DNA from: Cyanobacteria bacterium K_Offshore_surface_m2_239
GTDB lineage: Bacteria; Cyanobacteriota; Cyanobacteriia; PCC-6307; Cyanobiaceae
Assembly (NCBI GenBank): GCA_016882305.1
Contig: VGQX01000002.1
Coordinates: 1-61,277 of the forward strand
Reading direction: 5' to 3'
Length of the DNA stretch: 61,277 bases
The translations under genes and the position numbers were made by a program. Positions 36,175 to 43,845 of this stretch are shown piece after piece. Within the stretch, counting starts at the first letter, position 1, and each line of letters begins with the position of its first letter. The notes beneath the pieces were generated by a model, which saw nothing but the letters and a program-made list of their open reading frames with translations, had not been told where the DNA came from and searched no databases.

Positions 36175-36255
36175 CGCCCCTTTCATGGGGAAAACGGAGA
36201 CCGATCGGAATGACTTAACCATCGGACACGTTGGCTTCGTCCCCCCGGGAGGCCT

Positions 36256-37458
36256 TCAAGTTTTTCGCAAGGTTCGCGGACCAAGGGGATGATTGGCATG
36301 CGGATAGGGCGGGTGGTGGGGGCCGTGATGATCGTGGCTTTCTGCAGGCTCCCGGAGGGAATGAGCGCCATCAGGATCCAGCCCGTGGTGGTGATGCTCT
36401 GCCAGCGGGACCTCGGGTTGACAAGCACCGGTGCATTCCTTGTCACAGAGATCGCAACCCTCCATCGAGCCCTCCACATGGTGGTGATGGCTGTGTTGAG
36501 GGAGGCCAACTTCATGCTCAAAGCCAAGCACTTGTGCCCTGTACTTGCAGAGTGAGCAATTCATCGCGTTGGTCCCTTCCAGCACCTCCAGCAAACGTTC
36601 CTCAAAGGTATGCAGCACCTGTGGATGATCGCCCAGGTAGGAGGCCTGCAACACCTCAACCTCGGGGTGGTCCGCCGCCACGAGGGCACTGTGCTGGACG
36701 ATGCGACTGACCAGGACGCCCGAAAAGAGAAAGTAAGGAAAAACCACGATGCGCCTGTACCCCAACTTCATCACCTGCCGCAGGCCTGGCTCCACCAGCG
36801 GAAAGGTGACGCCTGAAAAGAGAGTCTCTCCCCAACCAAAACCGAAACCCTCCACAAGCATGCGGGTGACCTTGGACACATTGGAATTGGCGTCCGGATC
36901 CGAGGTGCCCCGACCGACCACCACGAGCACGGTGTCATGCGGGGGAGGGGGGGTTCGGCCAGCGGCTCGCTCGCGGCTGTCCGCCTCCTCCAAACAGGAG
37001 CGGATGCGAGCTCCGGCGGCTTGGATCATGCCCAGATCCACCCCCAGTTCTCGTCCGTACTCCACCGTCAACCCCGTTTCCGTGGCATAGGCGTTGAGGA
37101 CGGAGGGGATGTCGTTCTTGGCATGACCGGCCGCGAAGAGCATGGCCGGCAAGGCCAGAATGTGTCGAACGCCCTGCTCCCGCAGACGGTCCAGTCCCTC
37201 GCGCAGGATCGGCCGGGCGAATTCCAGGTAGCCATGGGCCACCGGCAACGGCTGCAGACGCTCCCTGAGCCCCTCAGCGAGCTGCGCGAATTCGGCAACG
37301 GCGAAACGATTGCGACTGCCATGCCCGCAAATCATGACCCCGAGGGGGCCCCGCGGACCGTGGGAGGGAAGCAAAGACCGGTCGGACAAGGACACCGTCA
37401 AGAAACAAAGCGGTGCCAACGACCCTATTCCGCCCGCCGCGAGGGCGGCCTCGAACAT
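36256..37458 (-). CDS. cbiX: Sirohydrochlorin cobaltochelatase CbiX with His/Cys-rich tail
   Basis: CbiX inserts cobalt into sirohydrochlorin in the anaerobic-type cobalamin pathway. The N-terminal VMICGHGSRNRFAVAEF carries the metal-binding His; the second half repeats the fold with TVLVVVGRGTSDPDANSN. The family is 120 residues (CbiXS) or about 300 (CbiXL); this protein is 400 residues because of a long tail. The tail has NCSLCKYR, EGCDLCDKECTGAC (possible Fe-S or Zn cluster) and repeated His runs (HSHHHH, EHHHHG, HDHHGPHH) that probably store or deliver cobalt. The open frame starts at 37458; an internal start near VMICGH is possible. Confidence 0.9.
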   Translation of the reverse strand: MFEAALAAGGIGSLAPLCFLTVSLSDRSLLPSHGPRGPLGVMICGHGSRNRFAVAEFAQLAEGLRERLQPLPVAHGYLEFARPILREGLDRLREQGVRHILALPAMLFAAGHAKNDIPSVLNAYATETGLTVEYGRELGVDLGMIQAAGARIRSCLEEADSRERAAGRTPPPPHDTVLVVVGRGTSDPDANSNVSKVTRMLVEGFGFGWGETLFSGVTFPLVEPGLRQVMKLGYRRIVVFPYFLFSGVLVSRIVQHSALVAADHPEVEVLQASYLGDHPQVLHTFEERLLEVLEGTNAMNCSLCKYRAQVLGFEHEVGLPQHSHHHHVEGSMEGCDLCDKECTGACQPEVPLAEHHHHGLDPDGAHSLREPAESHDHHGPHHPPYPHANHPLGPRTLRKT

Positions 37459-37585
37459 GGAGCCAAGCGGCCTAGATTGGGGGGTCTCGCGGAACGGGCC
37501 CTGGCGTTTCAGCGCCCCGGCATGCCTGCGCTTCCGCGCCTCCGCGGACCCCAGACCGGTTCATTCAGCCCCTTGCGCCGCACCC

Positions 37586-38254
37586 GTGAGCCACCTTCGC
37601 CTCCCCCCGTATCAGCCCCTTCCCCCACCGGATCCGGAGCGCGAGCTGATCGAGGTGAGGATCGCGGATCTGCGACCCACACAGATGTGTGTGGGACTGG
37701 CTGAGGTGCGCAGCCGTCAGCGGGACTTCTCCGACGAGTCCGCCGACGAGCGTCGCGCCTACCTCGCCAGCAAGCCTGTTCCCCTGGTTCAAGGGGGGGA
37801 CGGCGCTGTCTGGATGATCGATCGCCATCACCGCCTGAGGGGTCTGGTGGAGATGGACCCGAACGCCATCGCCTTCGGCTACGTGGTGCTGCGACTGGAC
37901 ACGGCGACGCGCGATCACGTTCTGGAGGAGCTGCGGCGCCGGGGCTGGCTTTATCTCTACGACGGGCGCGGCGTCGGTCCCCACCCCGCCACCGCCCTCC
38001 CGGCCCGGCTGCCGGACCTGCTCGATGATCCCTATCGCAGCTTGGTGTGGAAGTTGAAACGGGAAAAACGCATCGCCGCCCAGCCCCTGATTCCGTTCCA
38101 TGAATTCCGCTGGGGTGCCTGGCTGCGGAGCCGCCCCCTGCCGCCCTTCAGCTCCGAGCGCCTGGAGCCGGCCCTGGCTCCAGCCCGCGCGATGGTGGCC
38201 TCGGCCGCCGCCGCCCATTTGGCTGGCTGGACGGGAAAGCGTCAGGATGCTTAA
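37586..38254 (+). CDS. ParB-like nuclease-domain protein
   Basis: A 222-residue protein with a ParB/Srx-type domain: EVRIADLRPTQMCVGLAEV, a basic RSRQRDFS segment, and WMIDRHHRLRGLVEMD, the Arg/His-rich motif of the fold. It has no helix-turn-helix of chromosomal ParB, so it is a ParB-like orphan rather than a partitioning protein. The start chosen is a GTG at 37586; the open frame upstream enters the divergent cbiX promoter region and its 92 additional residues look spurious. Function unknown. Confidence 0.7.
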   Translation: MSHLRLPPYQPLPPPDPERELIEVRIADLRPTQMCVGLAEVRSRQRDFSDESADERRAYLASKPVPLVQGGDGAVWMIDRHHRLRGLVEMDPNAIAFGYVVLRLDTATRDHVLEELRRRGWLYLYDGRGVGPHPATALPARLPDLLDDPYRSLVWKLKREKRIAAQPLIPFHEFRWGAWLRSRPLPPFSSERLEPALAPARAMVASAAAAHLAGWTGKRQDA

Positions 38255-38275
38255 GTTTGCGCTCATTCCATTGTG

Positions 38276-39049
38276 ATGGGAGGCATGGTTGTCAATCCGC
38301 AAGGAGTCCCGGATGCGGCGCGCGAGGAAGAAAGAGACCGACGTCTACGTCATCGAATTTGTTTTCTCCTCGACAGCGGAGCCCTCTGCCTCTTCGTGCT
38401 GTTTTTGATTCATCTCCTGCCGGTTCTGATGGAGAGCAAACCCGCCCAGGCCGAGTGGCAAGCAAAGTTTGTGGAAACCATGGATCAAGAGGCCATATTG
38501 GCTTTCATCGGCTTTGTGCTTCTGCATCTGGCGGTTTATCTCAACCCCAAAAAGCAGATCCTGCGCAAACGTCTGCGCCAGATTCGCCACCTGGCGGTGG
38601 TCGCCTGCGTGGGTTTCCTCTTGATGATTCCCGTTCAGCTGGCCAGTTCCTTGCAAGCCTTTCGAGCCGTGCAAGTCAAACAGAGCGATAACGCCGCCTT
38701 GGTCAATCGGCTGCTGCAAGTGCGGGAATCCATCTCCAAAGCCACCAGCAAAGAGGCTCTCAACGCCCGCCTGATCGCCTTGGCCGAGCCCGAGCTCTCT
38801 CCGCGTCAGAAGACCCTGCGGCTCGCCGATCTGCAGAGAGAACTGCTGATGGACAATGATCAACGGCAGGCGGTCTTCACCCGAGGCAACAGGAAAGAAG
38901 AAACCTCAGGCATGTCGCCCTTCACCCTGATGATCAGCAGGGTGGCCTCCATGCTGGTCTGGTGTGCCGCCTTCGCGGCGGGAGCGGTGCCGTGGGGATC
39001 GAAGAAGGCGCTCCTCGAACGCCTGCGTCCCCAATTTCAGCGAACCTGA
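38276..39049 (+). CDS. HpsJ-like membrane protein
   Basis: A 257-residue membrane protein. Three helices at about residues 28-52, 74-92 and 105-125 are followed by a long soluble region (130-215) rich in Leu/Arg (RLLQVRESISKATSKEALNARL) and a final helix (226-245). The LHLAVYLNPKKQILRKRLRQIR to FLLMIPVQLASSL arrangement resembles HpsJ, a protein associated with exopolysaccharide or hormogonium functions in cyanobacteria. Function here is unknown. ATG at 38276 is used; a GTG one codon upstream is open. Nothing else in the region supports an operon. Confidence 0.65.
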   Translation: MGGMVVNPQGVPDAAREEERDRRLRHRICFLLDSGALCLFVLFLIHLLPVLMESKPAQAEWQAKFVETMDQEAILAFIGFVLLHLAVYLNPKKQILRKRLRQIRHLAVVACVGFLLMIPVQLASSLQAFRAVQVKQSDNAALVNRLLQVRESISKATSKEALNARLIALAEPELSPRQKTLRLADLQRELLMDNDQRQAVFTRGNRKEETSGMSPFTLMISRVASMLVWCAAFAAGAVPWGSKKALLERLRPQFQRT

Positions 39050-39130
39050 GAGAACCCTCTACCCTCTCCCTTGGTGCAGAGGGTTGAATCGCCAGGATGT
39101 CCTGAACATTCAGGCAGTCCTGGATGATCT

Positions 39131-40507
39131 TCAGCCCTGGTTGCGCGGCGGCGTGCCCGCACCCTGGCGCAAAAGCGCCTCCCAGCGGTTGAGCTGAACC
39201 CCCATCCCGACCGACACCACGGCCAAGGGGAGGGACAGGGCCAAGGCCAGAGGCGTGCGCCACCAGGCCACGGCCAAGACCGCCAGCCAAGGCGCAGCGG
39301 CGAGCCAGGGACGCCAGCGCTGGATGCCCTTCAGGGCTCCAGAACAGCTCCGGCAATGGATCGTGTGACTGTGGAAGCGCTCCATCAAGGCCTCCCGATC
39401 CAAGCGCTCAGGGAGGGGATGACCGGGAAAAGGCAAGCCGCCATGGTCGCTCACCCATTGATGCAGGGCCAGAACGTAGCGATCCGCGGGACTGGCCAGG
39501 AAGCAGGCGCGGCTGAGATTGGCCCCGCCACCCCTCTGAGCCAGCGCCCTCTCCTGCCAGTGGAGGAACAGCTGATCGTCCTCCAGCACCACGTGATTGC
39601 CCAGGTGTTGCAACCACACCGGGCGCAGGCGCAGCAGAAGCGGGGGAAGCGGCGAACGGAATTGAAAGGGAAAGCGGGCAAACAGGCGACAGGCGCCCGG
39701 ACGGATCGGGGTCGCGTAGACCACGGTGAGGATGCGCGCGAACTTCGGCGCGGTGAGGTCATGCCACATCAGGCCGGGCGCCAGGAACGTGGTGGCCTGG
39801 CTGCCGAGCTTGCCCCGACGCGGCCCCTCCTCCCAAAGTCCCGTGAAGCCGGTGGCATCCGCCTGTTGGAGCTCGAGGTCCACCGGACCGGCATTCTCCC
39901 GACGCCCCACCGTGCCGTGGTGCGTGAAGGGCACGTGGCTCACATCCAGAACATTCTCCAGGAGGGTGAGCGCGTCGTAGGGAAGATCGCGAAACGTGTC
40001 CTGAATCACCCAGGACCGCTCGCCGGGAGCGGACGACTCCTCCAGCGCGGGCACGAGGGGCAGAGGCACCGTGTCCTGTTCAGCGGGGTCCCCGGCAAAC
40101 ACAAACAGCAGCCCCTGACCGGTGGCCGTGGCGTAGGTCCGGCAGCGGGCCCGCGGATGAGCGGCGATCTCTGCGGTGCTCTGGGGAATGGCGGTGCAGT
40201 GTCCATCGCCCCGAAACGTCCAGCCGTGATAAGGGCACTCCAATTGGCCCTCCCCGTTGAGGCGCCCTTCGGACAGGGGCACAAGCCGGTGGGGGCAGAC
40301 ATCCGCGAAGGCGCGCCAGCGCCGCTCAGCGCGATCCCACCAAAGCACAAGATCGTCGCCCAACAGCGTGAACGGGGTGGGTCGCCCCGGGTCCAGATCC
40401 TTGAGAAAGGCGACGGGATACCAGGCGCGACGCCAGGGAGATTCAGCCGGGCACAGTGGCGCGGCCACCAGCTGGGGCGCGGGCTGGGACGCGGAGACAG
40501 GGCTCAT
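39131..40507 (-). CDS. Rieske non-heme oxygenase of the pheophorbide a oxygenase (PaO/TIC55) family
   Basis: A 458-residue Rieske oxygenase of the PaO/CAO/TIC55 group. The [2Fe-2S] motif is CPHRLVPLSEG followed by CPYHGWTF, and the mononuclear iron motif is ENVLDVSHVPFTHH (Glu/Asp/His/His). A C-terminal IHCRSCSGALK CxxC motif and a terminal hydrophobic segment (about 410-440, likely membrane anchor) match the family. Possible substrates are chlorophyll breakdown products or a redox target; I cannot assign one. ATG at 40507 gives the family length. Confidence 0.9.
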   Translation of the reverse strand: MSPVSASQPAPQLVAAPLCPAESPWRRAWYPVAFLKDLDPGRPTPFTLLGDDLVLWWDRAERRWRAFADVCPHRLVPLSEGRLNGEGQLECPYHGWTFRGDGHCTAIPQSTAEIAAHPRARCRTYATATGQGLLFVFAGDPAEQDTVPLPLVPALEESSAPGERSWVIQDTFRDLPYDALTLLENVLDVSHVPFTHHGTVGRRENAGPVDLELQQADATGFTGLWEEGPRRGKLGSQATTFLAPGLMWHDLTAPKFARILTVVYATPIRPGACRLFARFPFQFRSPLPPLLLRLRPVWLQHLGNHVVLEDDQLFLHWQERALAQRGGGANLSRACFLASPADRYVLALHQWVSDHGGLPFPGHPLPERLDREALMERFHSHTIHCRSCSGALKGIQRWRPWLAAAPWLAVLAVAWWRTPLALALSLPLAVVSVGMGVQLNRWEALLRQGAGTPPRNQG

Positions 40508-40590
40508 GAACGACGCGGCGGAAACCAGCGTGCGGCGGTGTCCCATCATGGCGGTGGCTCGCGAGAAGCGTGTCGGCGCGTGGAGCGCCT

Positions 40591-40845
40591 TCAGCCTTCG
40601 CCCCCTTCACCGCCCTCGCCACCTTCCCCCCCCTTGTCGGTGGACTCGCGCTTGTTGCCTCCCTCACCCTTCTCATCGTCGCGGTCTTTGGACGTGTCCT
40701 GGAAACCGCTGGCGGGGGAAGAGGTTTGTCCCGAAGGGTTTTCATCACCTCCGCCCTCGTTGGCCTCCTGGCCGCCGCCGCATGCCGTGAGGGTTGTGAT
40801 CAGACCGGTGGCGGCGAGGAACAAAGCAAGACTTTTGCGCGGCAT
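40591..40845 (-). CDS. Small Gly/Glu-rich lipoprotein
   Basis: An 84-residue predicted lipoprotein: basic start MPRKSLALFLAATGLIT and lipobox LTAC just before GGG, so it would be lipid-modified at the Cys. The rest is low-complexity, hydrophilic and acidic, ending in a GGEGGEGGEGGEG tandem. Function unknown. Its frame opens farther upstream, but only this start gives a lipoprotein signal. It sits 84 bases upstream of the PaO-family gene on the same strand. Confidence 0.6.
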   Translation of the reverse strand: MPRKSLALFLAATGLITTLTACGGGQEANEGGGDENPSGQTSSPASGFQDTSKDRDDEKGEGGNKRESTDKGGEGGEGGEGGEG

Positions 40846-40936
40846 GACAAATCCGATGGAACGCTCGAGGCCGTGACCTCCAAGGGGAAAGCCTAAGAGC
40901 CGGAGAATGCCTGGAGCCCCAGCCCCTCGTCGCGCC

Positions 40937-41605
40937 ATGCACTTTCTCCTGGAGCCCCTCCTGTCCCCCCCGGTCGTCGGGGGGCTGCTGCGGCGTTTGC
41001 GGCAGGCTCCCGAGGAGGCTTGGCGCTCCGGGGTGGAGACGGCGGGCTGGCATGCGCGAACGGTGAAAACCAATCGGCAACTCGACCCGACCACGGCGCT
41101 GCACGGCGCCTTGGCCCGGGAGGTGGTGGAAGCCATGGAGGCCCACCCTCTGGTGCGCGCGGCGGCTTTTCCGCGGCGCATCCACGGCCTGCTGTTCAGC
41201 CGCATGGGTCCGGGCGAGGGCTACGGCCGTCATGTGGACAACGCCTGGATGGCCGGCGGACGCGCAGATCTCTCCTTCACGCTCGCGCTCACGGATCCCG
41301 AGGCCTGCGAGGGTGGCGATCTGCTGCTGGAAACCCCCGGTGGAGAGGAGCGGATCCGCCTGCCGTCAGGACACGGGATCGTGTACCCCAGCACCCGCCT
41401 CCATCAAGTGGAACCGGTCAGCCGGGGGGAGCGGTTGGTGGCGGTGGGATGGATCGAGAGTCGCATCCGTCATGGCGAGCAGCGGGAGTTGCTGTTTGAG
41501 CTGGATGCGGCGCGCCGGGCCCTGTTTGCGCAAGACGGGAAGGGGGAGGTGTTTGACCTGATCAGCCGCAGCTACAGCAATCTCCTGCGCTGGTGGGACG
41601 GTTGA
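40937..41605 (+). CDS. PKHD-type Fe(II)/2-oxoglutarate hydroxylase (PiuC-like)
   Basis: A 222-residue 2-oxoglutarate oxygenase resembling PiuC. The metal facial triad is visible as GYGRHVDNAWM (H-x-D) and STRLHQVEPVSRG (distal His, then Arg for 2-oxoglutarate in GERLVAVGWIESRIR). The sequence of blocks FSRMGPGEGYGRHVDN and LSFTLALTDPEACEGGDLLLE is typical of the family, linked to iron starvation or amino acid hydroxylation in bacteria. ATG at 40937 is used; an ATG ten codons upstream is also open. Its substrate is unknown. Confidence 0.85.
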   Translation: MHFLLEPLLSPPVVGGLLRRLRQAPEEAWRSGVETAGWHARTVKTNRQLDPTTALHGALAREVVEAMEAHPLVRAAAFPRRIHGLLFSRMGPGEGYGRHVDNAWMAGGRADLSFTLALTDPEACEGGDLLLETPGGEERIRLPSGHGIVYPSTRLHQVEPVSRGERLVAVGWIESRIRHGEQRELLFELDAARRALFAQDGKGEVFDLISRSYSNLLRWWDG

Positions 41606-41705
41606 AGCCAGCCGGCAGCCCCGTGATCCCACCATTCCGTAGCAACGCACACAAGGAGAGTGCAGTGGCCTCCATAGCGTCCGCTTGCGCCGTTTGACCT
41701 CCCCC

Positions 41706-42149
41706 ATGGCTCTCTCGCCTCTCACGCCGATGCTGTTGGCTGCCAAGGCGCGTCTCGGCCTGAGCTTCGCCGACCTGGGAGGGCGCTTGGGGGCCGATGA
41801 GGTGTGGGTGGCGGCCTTGTTCTATGGGCAGGCCACCGCCACTGTCGACCAGGCCAACAGTCTCCTGCAGGCGCTGGAGCTGGATCCCGCCCTGGCCCCC
41901 CAACTCACGACCTTTCCGGTCAAAGGAGCCCTGGATCCCGTGATTCCCACCGATCCACTGCTCTACCGCTTCTATGAAATTCTGCAGGTGTATGGCCTGC
42001 CGCTCAAAGATGTCATTCAAGAAAAGTTTGGCGATGGCATCATGTCCGCCATCGACTTCACCCTGCATGTGGACAAAGTGGCCGACCCCAAAGGCGACCG
42101 GGTGAAGGTCACCATGAATGGGAAGTTCCTTCCCTACAAAGCCTGGTGA
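41706..42149 (+). CDS. cynS: Cyanate hydratase (cyanase)
   Basis: CynS converts cyanate and bicarbonate to ammonia and CO2 (via carbamate), letting cells use cyanate as nitrogen. The 147-residue protein is the normal length. The N-terminal helix-bundle region precedes the catalytic domain with [13 protein letters not shown] (active-site Arg and Glu) and [10 protein letters not shown] (Ser). The end is FLPYKAW, typical for cyanases. ATG at 41706 is chosen because the open frame start at 41685 adds seven unsupported residues. It converges with the NTF2-like gene (seven bases). Confidence 0.95.
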   Translation: MALSPLTPMLLAAKARLGLSFADLGGRLGADEVWVAALFYGQATATVDQANSLLQALELDPALAPQLTTFPVKGALDPVIPTDPLLYRFYEILQVYGLPLKDVIQEKFGDGIMSAIDFTLHVDKVADPKGDRVKVTMNGKFLPYKAW

Positions 42150-42156
42150 GATCGCC

Positions 42157-42576
42157 TCAGCTCACGAAGCGGCCATAGAGCCAGCGGACAAAGCTCCCCA
42201 GCACGGGGACGGGTCCGAAGGTGGGAGCGACGAAATCAAAGTAATCGCGGTGATCGCGGATCTTTCCCTCCCCGTTCAGCCGCAGCACCGTGGTCCCGGG
42301 ATACACAAATTCGATGCCCTTGATCTTCAGCCCCATCTGCCATTCGATGAAAGCCACATCCCCCTCCATCGCCTGGGCTCCGGGGACCAGACACACATCA
42401 TCACAGCGCCGCAGCAAGCCTTCCTGAGCCTTGAGATAGGCCTCAATGCCATGGTGCTCCTGGGTCGGGTCCTGGAAATGCACATCATCGGCATAGAGGG
42501 CCCGCCACTGCTCCGCCCTTGGCGCCGGAGCGCCATAGGGCTTGGTGAACAAGGCGCGCAGGGCGGTGGCATCCAT
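42157..42576 (-). CDS. NTF2-like (SnoaL-type) protein
   Basis: A 139-residue NTF2-fold protein. It has MDATALRALFTKPYG, then WRALYADDVHFQDPTQEHHGIEAYL, the DPTQ-type segment common in nuclear-transport-factor-2-like and ketosteroid-isomerase-like proteins, and VFRL-type strands ending in IRDHRDYFDF. Ligand and activity are unknown. The start chosen is the ATG at 42576. It is convergent with cynS. Confidence 0.8.
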   Translation of the reverse strand: MDATALRALFTKPYGAPAPRAEQWRALYADDVHFQDPTQEHHGIEAYLKAQEGLLRRCDDVCLVPGAQAMEGDVAFIEWQMGLKIKGIEFVYPGTTVLRLNGEGKIRDHRDYFDFVAPTFGPVPVLGSFVRWLYGRFVS

Positions 42577-42643
42577 CACGCGGAGGAGGATCAGCGGGGA
42601 GAGCCTGGCGTGGCGCGGGCCACCACCAAGGTGGAGTGACCGT

Positions 42644-42677
42644 AGCCAAAAGAAAGCCCCCGGTGGCTGCCGGGGGC
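42644..42677 (-). terminator. Intrinsic terminator after the Hsp20 remnant
   Basis: An 8-base-pair GC stem (GCCCCCGG 42656-42663 with CCGGGGGC 42670-42677, loop six) is followed on the minus strand by TTTCTTTTGG. It therefore terminates transcription coming from the Hsp20 remnant at 42727-42960. Confidence 0.75.
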
Positions 42678-42726
42678 CGACTGTTCTCAGACGCACCACT
42701 CCGTGCGCCTCCCCTCAATTTGACAC

Positions 42727-42960
42727 TCAGCCATCCACCCGCACAGTGACCGTTGCGGCGTTCTGGGCCTCGGGTGCGGTCACCGTCAGGAGACCCTCGC
42801 GAGATCAAGCCGCCAGCGTGTCGTGAGCGATGGCTTGGATGTCGCGGTCTTTGCCCCGCACGTCGGGGCCTCCTTTTCGACACCCGGCAACTCCATCATC
42901 AGCTCACAGGCCTCGGCCGTCTGATGCCCTTCAGCGGCGGGCCTCCCCAGCGGATGCGGC
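42727..42960 (-). pseudogene. Degenerate small heat-shock protein (Hsp20) remnant
   Basis: On the minus strand one frame reads RPAAEGHQTAEACELMMEL then PGVEKEA, which is the start of an Hsp20 alpha-crystallin domain, and the +1 frame ends with EGLLTVTAPEAQNAATV then TVRVDG, the C-terminal strand of Hsp20, followed by a stop at 42727. The linking part is far too short (about 85 bases rather than about 150) and is out of frame, so at least one frameshift and one internal deletion have occurred. The intact downstream terminator shows this was once a real gene. The 130 bases from 42961 to 43089 contain nothing recognisable. Confidence 0.7.
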
Positions 42961-43089
42961 AGACCCCGCAACGGAGCGCGAAAACCGAACCCACAGGACC
43001 AAGCTTGCCAACGGGCCAGGCGAAGGCTCAACCGGCCTCTGCCCATCCGGGAAGAATCGTGGGTCCAGTGTCGATCCACACCGAGGCCA

Positions 43090-43845
43090 TCAGGCACCAT
43101 ATGTTTTCAACACAGAATCACTGAGTTGACTCACTTCAAAGCCAACCGAGCGCAAATTCCTCTGCAGACCCTGATCACTGATCAATCTCAACTCCAAAAC
43201 GCTCCCCGGGCCACCGTGAAAAACCGGTTGTGGATCCACATAGTCACGACCAAGCTTCGGCTGAACGTGAAGCTGATACCCCTTGGCCGTCTTGTTGACC
43301 TCATAGCCAGCCAAGGGGGGATATTTCTCGATGTGTTTCGACAACTTGTAGGTGGACGCGCAGAGAATGAGATACCCACCCGGCCGCAAAGACTGATAAA
43401 GGATGGGGATCACTTCTCCCGGAGGCAGGAAGGCATGCTCGAGGACATCATTGCAAATAATAAAATTGAGGGGCTGATATTCGAGATAAGAATGATCATT
43501 TTCAATATCCAGCAAAGGTTCGCCGTGATAGAACGTATTCACATAATCAAATTTGTCAGCGAGCAGCCGTGCATAGACCTCAGAATCCGAACAGCCAATG
43601 CCACGGATCGCCTTCTGTGGAGCCATTTGCGACAAGTTATAATCTGAATCTTGTCCTACGATCGCTTTTAATACCGCGACAACAGTGGCACAAAATCGGG
43701 AGTTGCTGCCACAGGAAGAACAAAGGTTCAATTCGCGATGAATGCCTGTACCATGACGACGGCCAGCCTCGCCGCAGACGGGACAGACATAGGCATCATC
43801 GTGTCGATGGTCTGACAACGATCGATTTTGCTCAGGGTCGTGCAT
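43090..43845 (-). CDS. Class I SAM-dependent methyltransferase with N-terminal Zn-finger-like Cys motif
   Basis: A 251-residue protein. N-terminal VCPVCGEAGRRHGT and LCSSCGSNSRFC form a likely zinc-binding motif, as in some sugar/glycan-associated methyltransferases. The core has LNFIICNDVLEHAFLPPGEV, then YQSLRPGGYLILCAST, typical class I SAM motifs (the motif I Gly-rich loop is less clear, reading KAIRGIGCSDSE). Last strand: NLRSVGFEVSQL. Probably methylates a sugar or polysaccharide intermediate. Its ATG at 43845 overlaps the upstream glycosyltransferase gene by 14 bases. The gene is low in GC. Confidence 0.75.
   Translation of the reverse strand: MHDPEQNRSLSDHRHDDAYVCPVCGEAGRRHGTGIHRELNLCSSCGSNSRFCATVVAVLKAIVGQDSDYNLSQMAPQKAIRGIGCSDSEVYARLLADKFDYVNTFYHGEPLLDIENDHSYLEYQPLNFIICNDVLEHAFLPPGEVIPILYQSLRPGGYLILCASTYKLSKHIEKYPPLAGYEVNKTAKGYQLHVQPKLGRDYVDPQPVFHGGPGSVLELRLISDQGLQRNLRSVGFEVSQLSDSVLKTYGA

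Noticed and set aside
39053-39085. Eight-base inverted repeat after the HpsJ-like gene
   Set aside because: Loop of 17 bases and no T run on either side, so not a convincing terminator.
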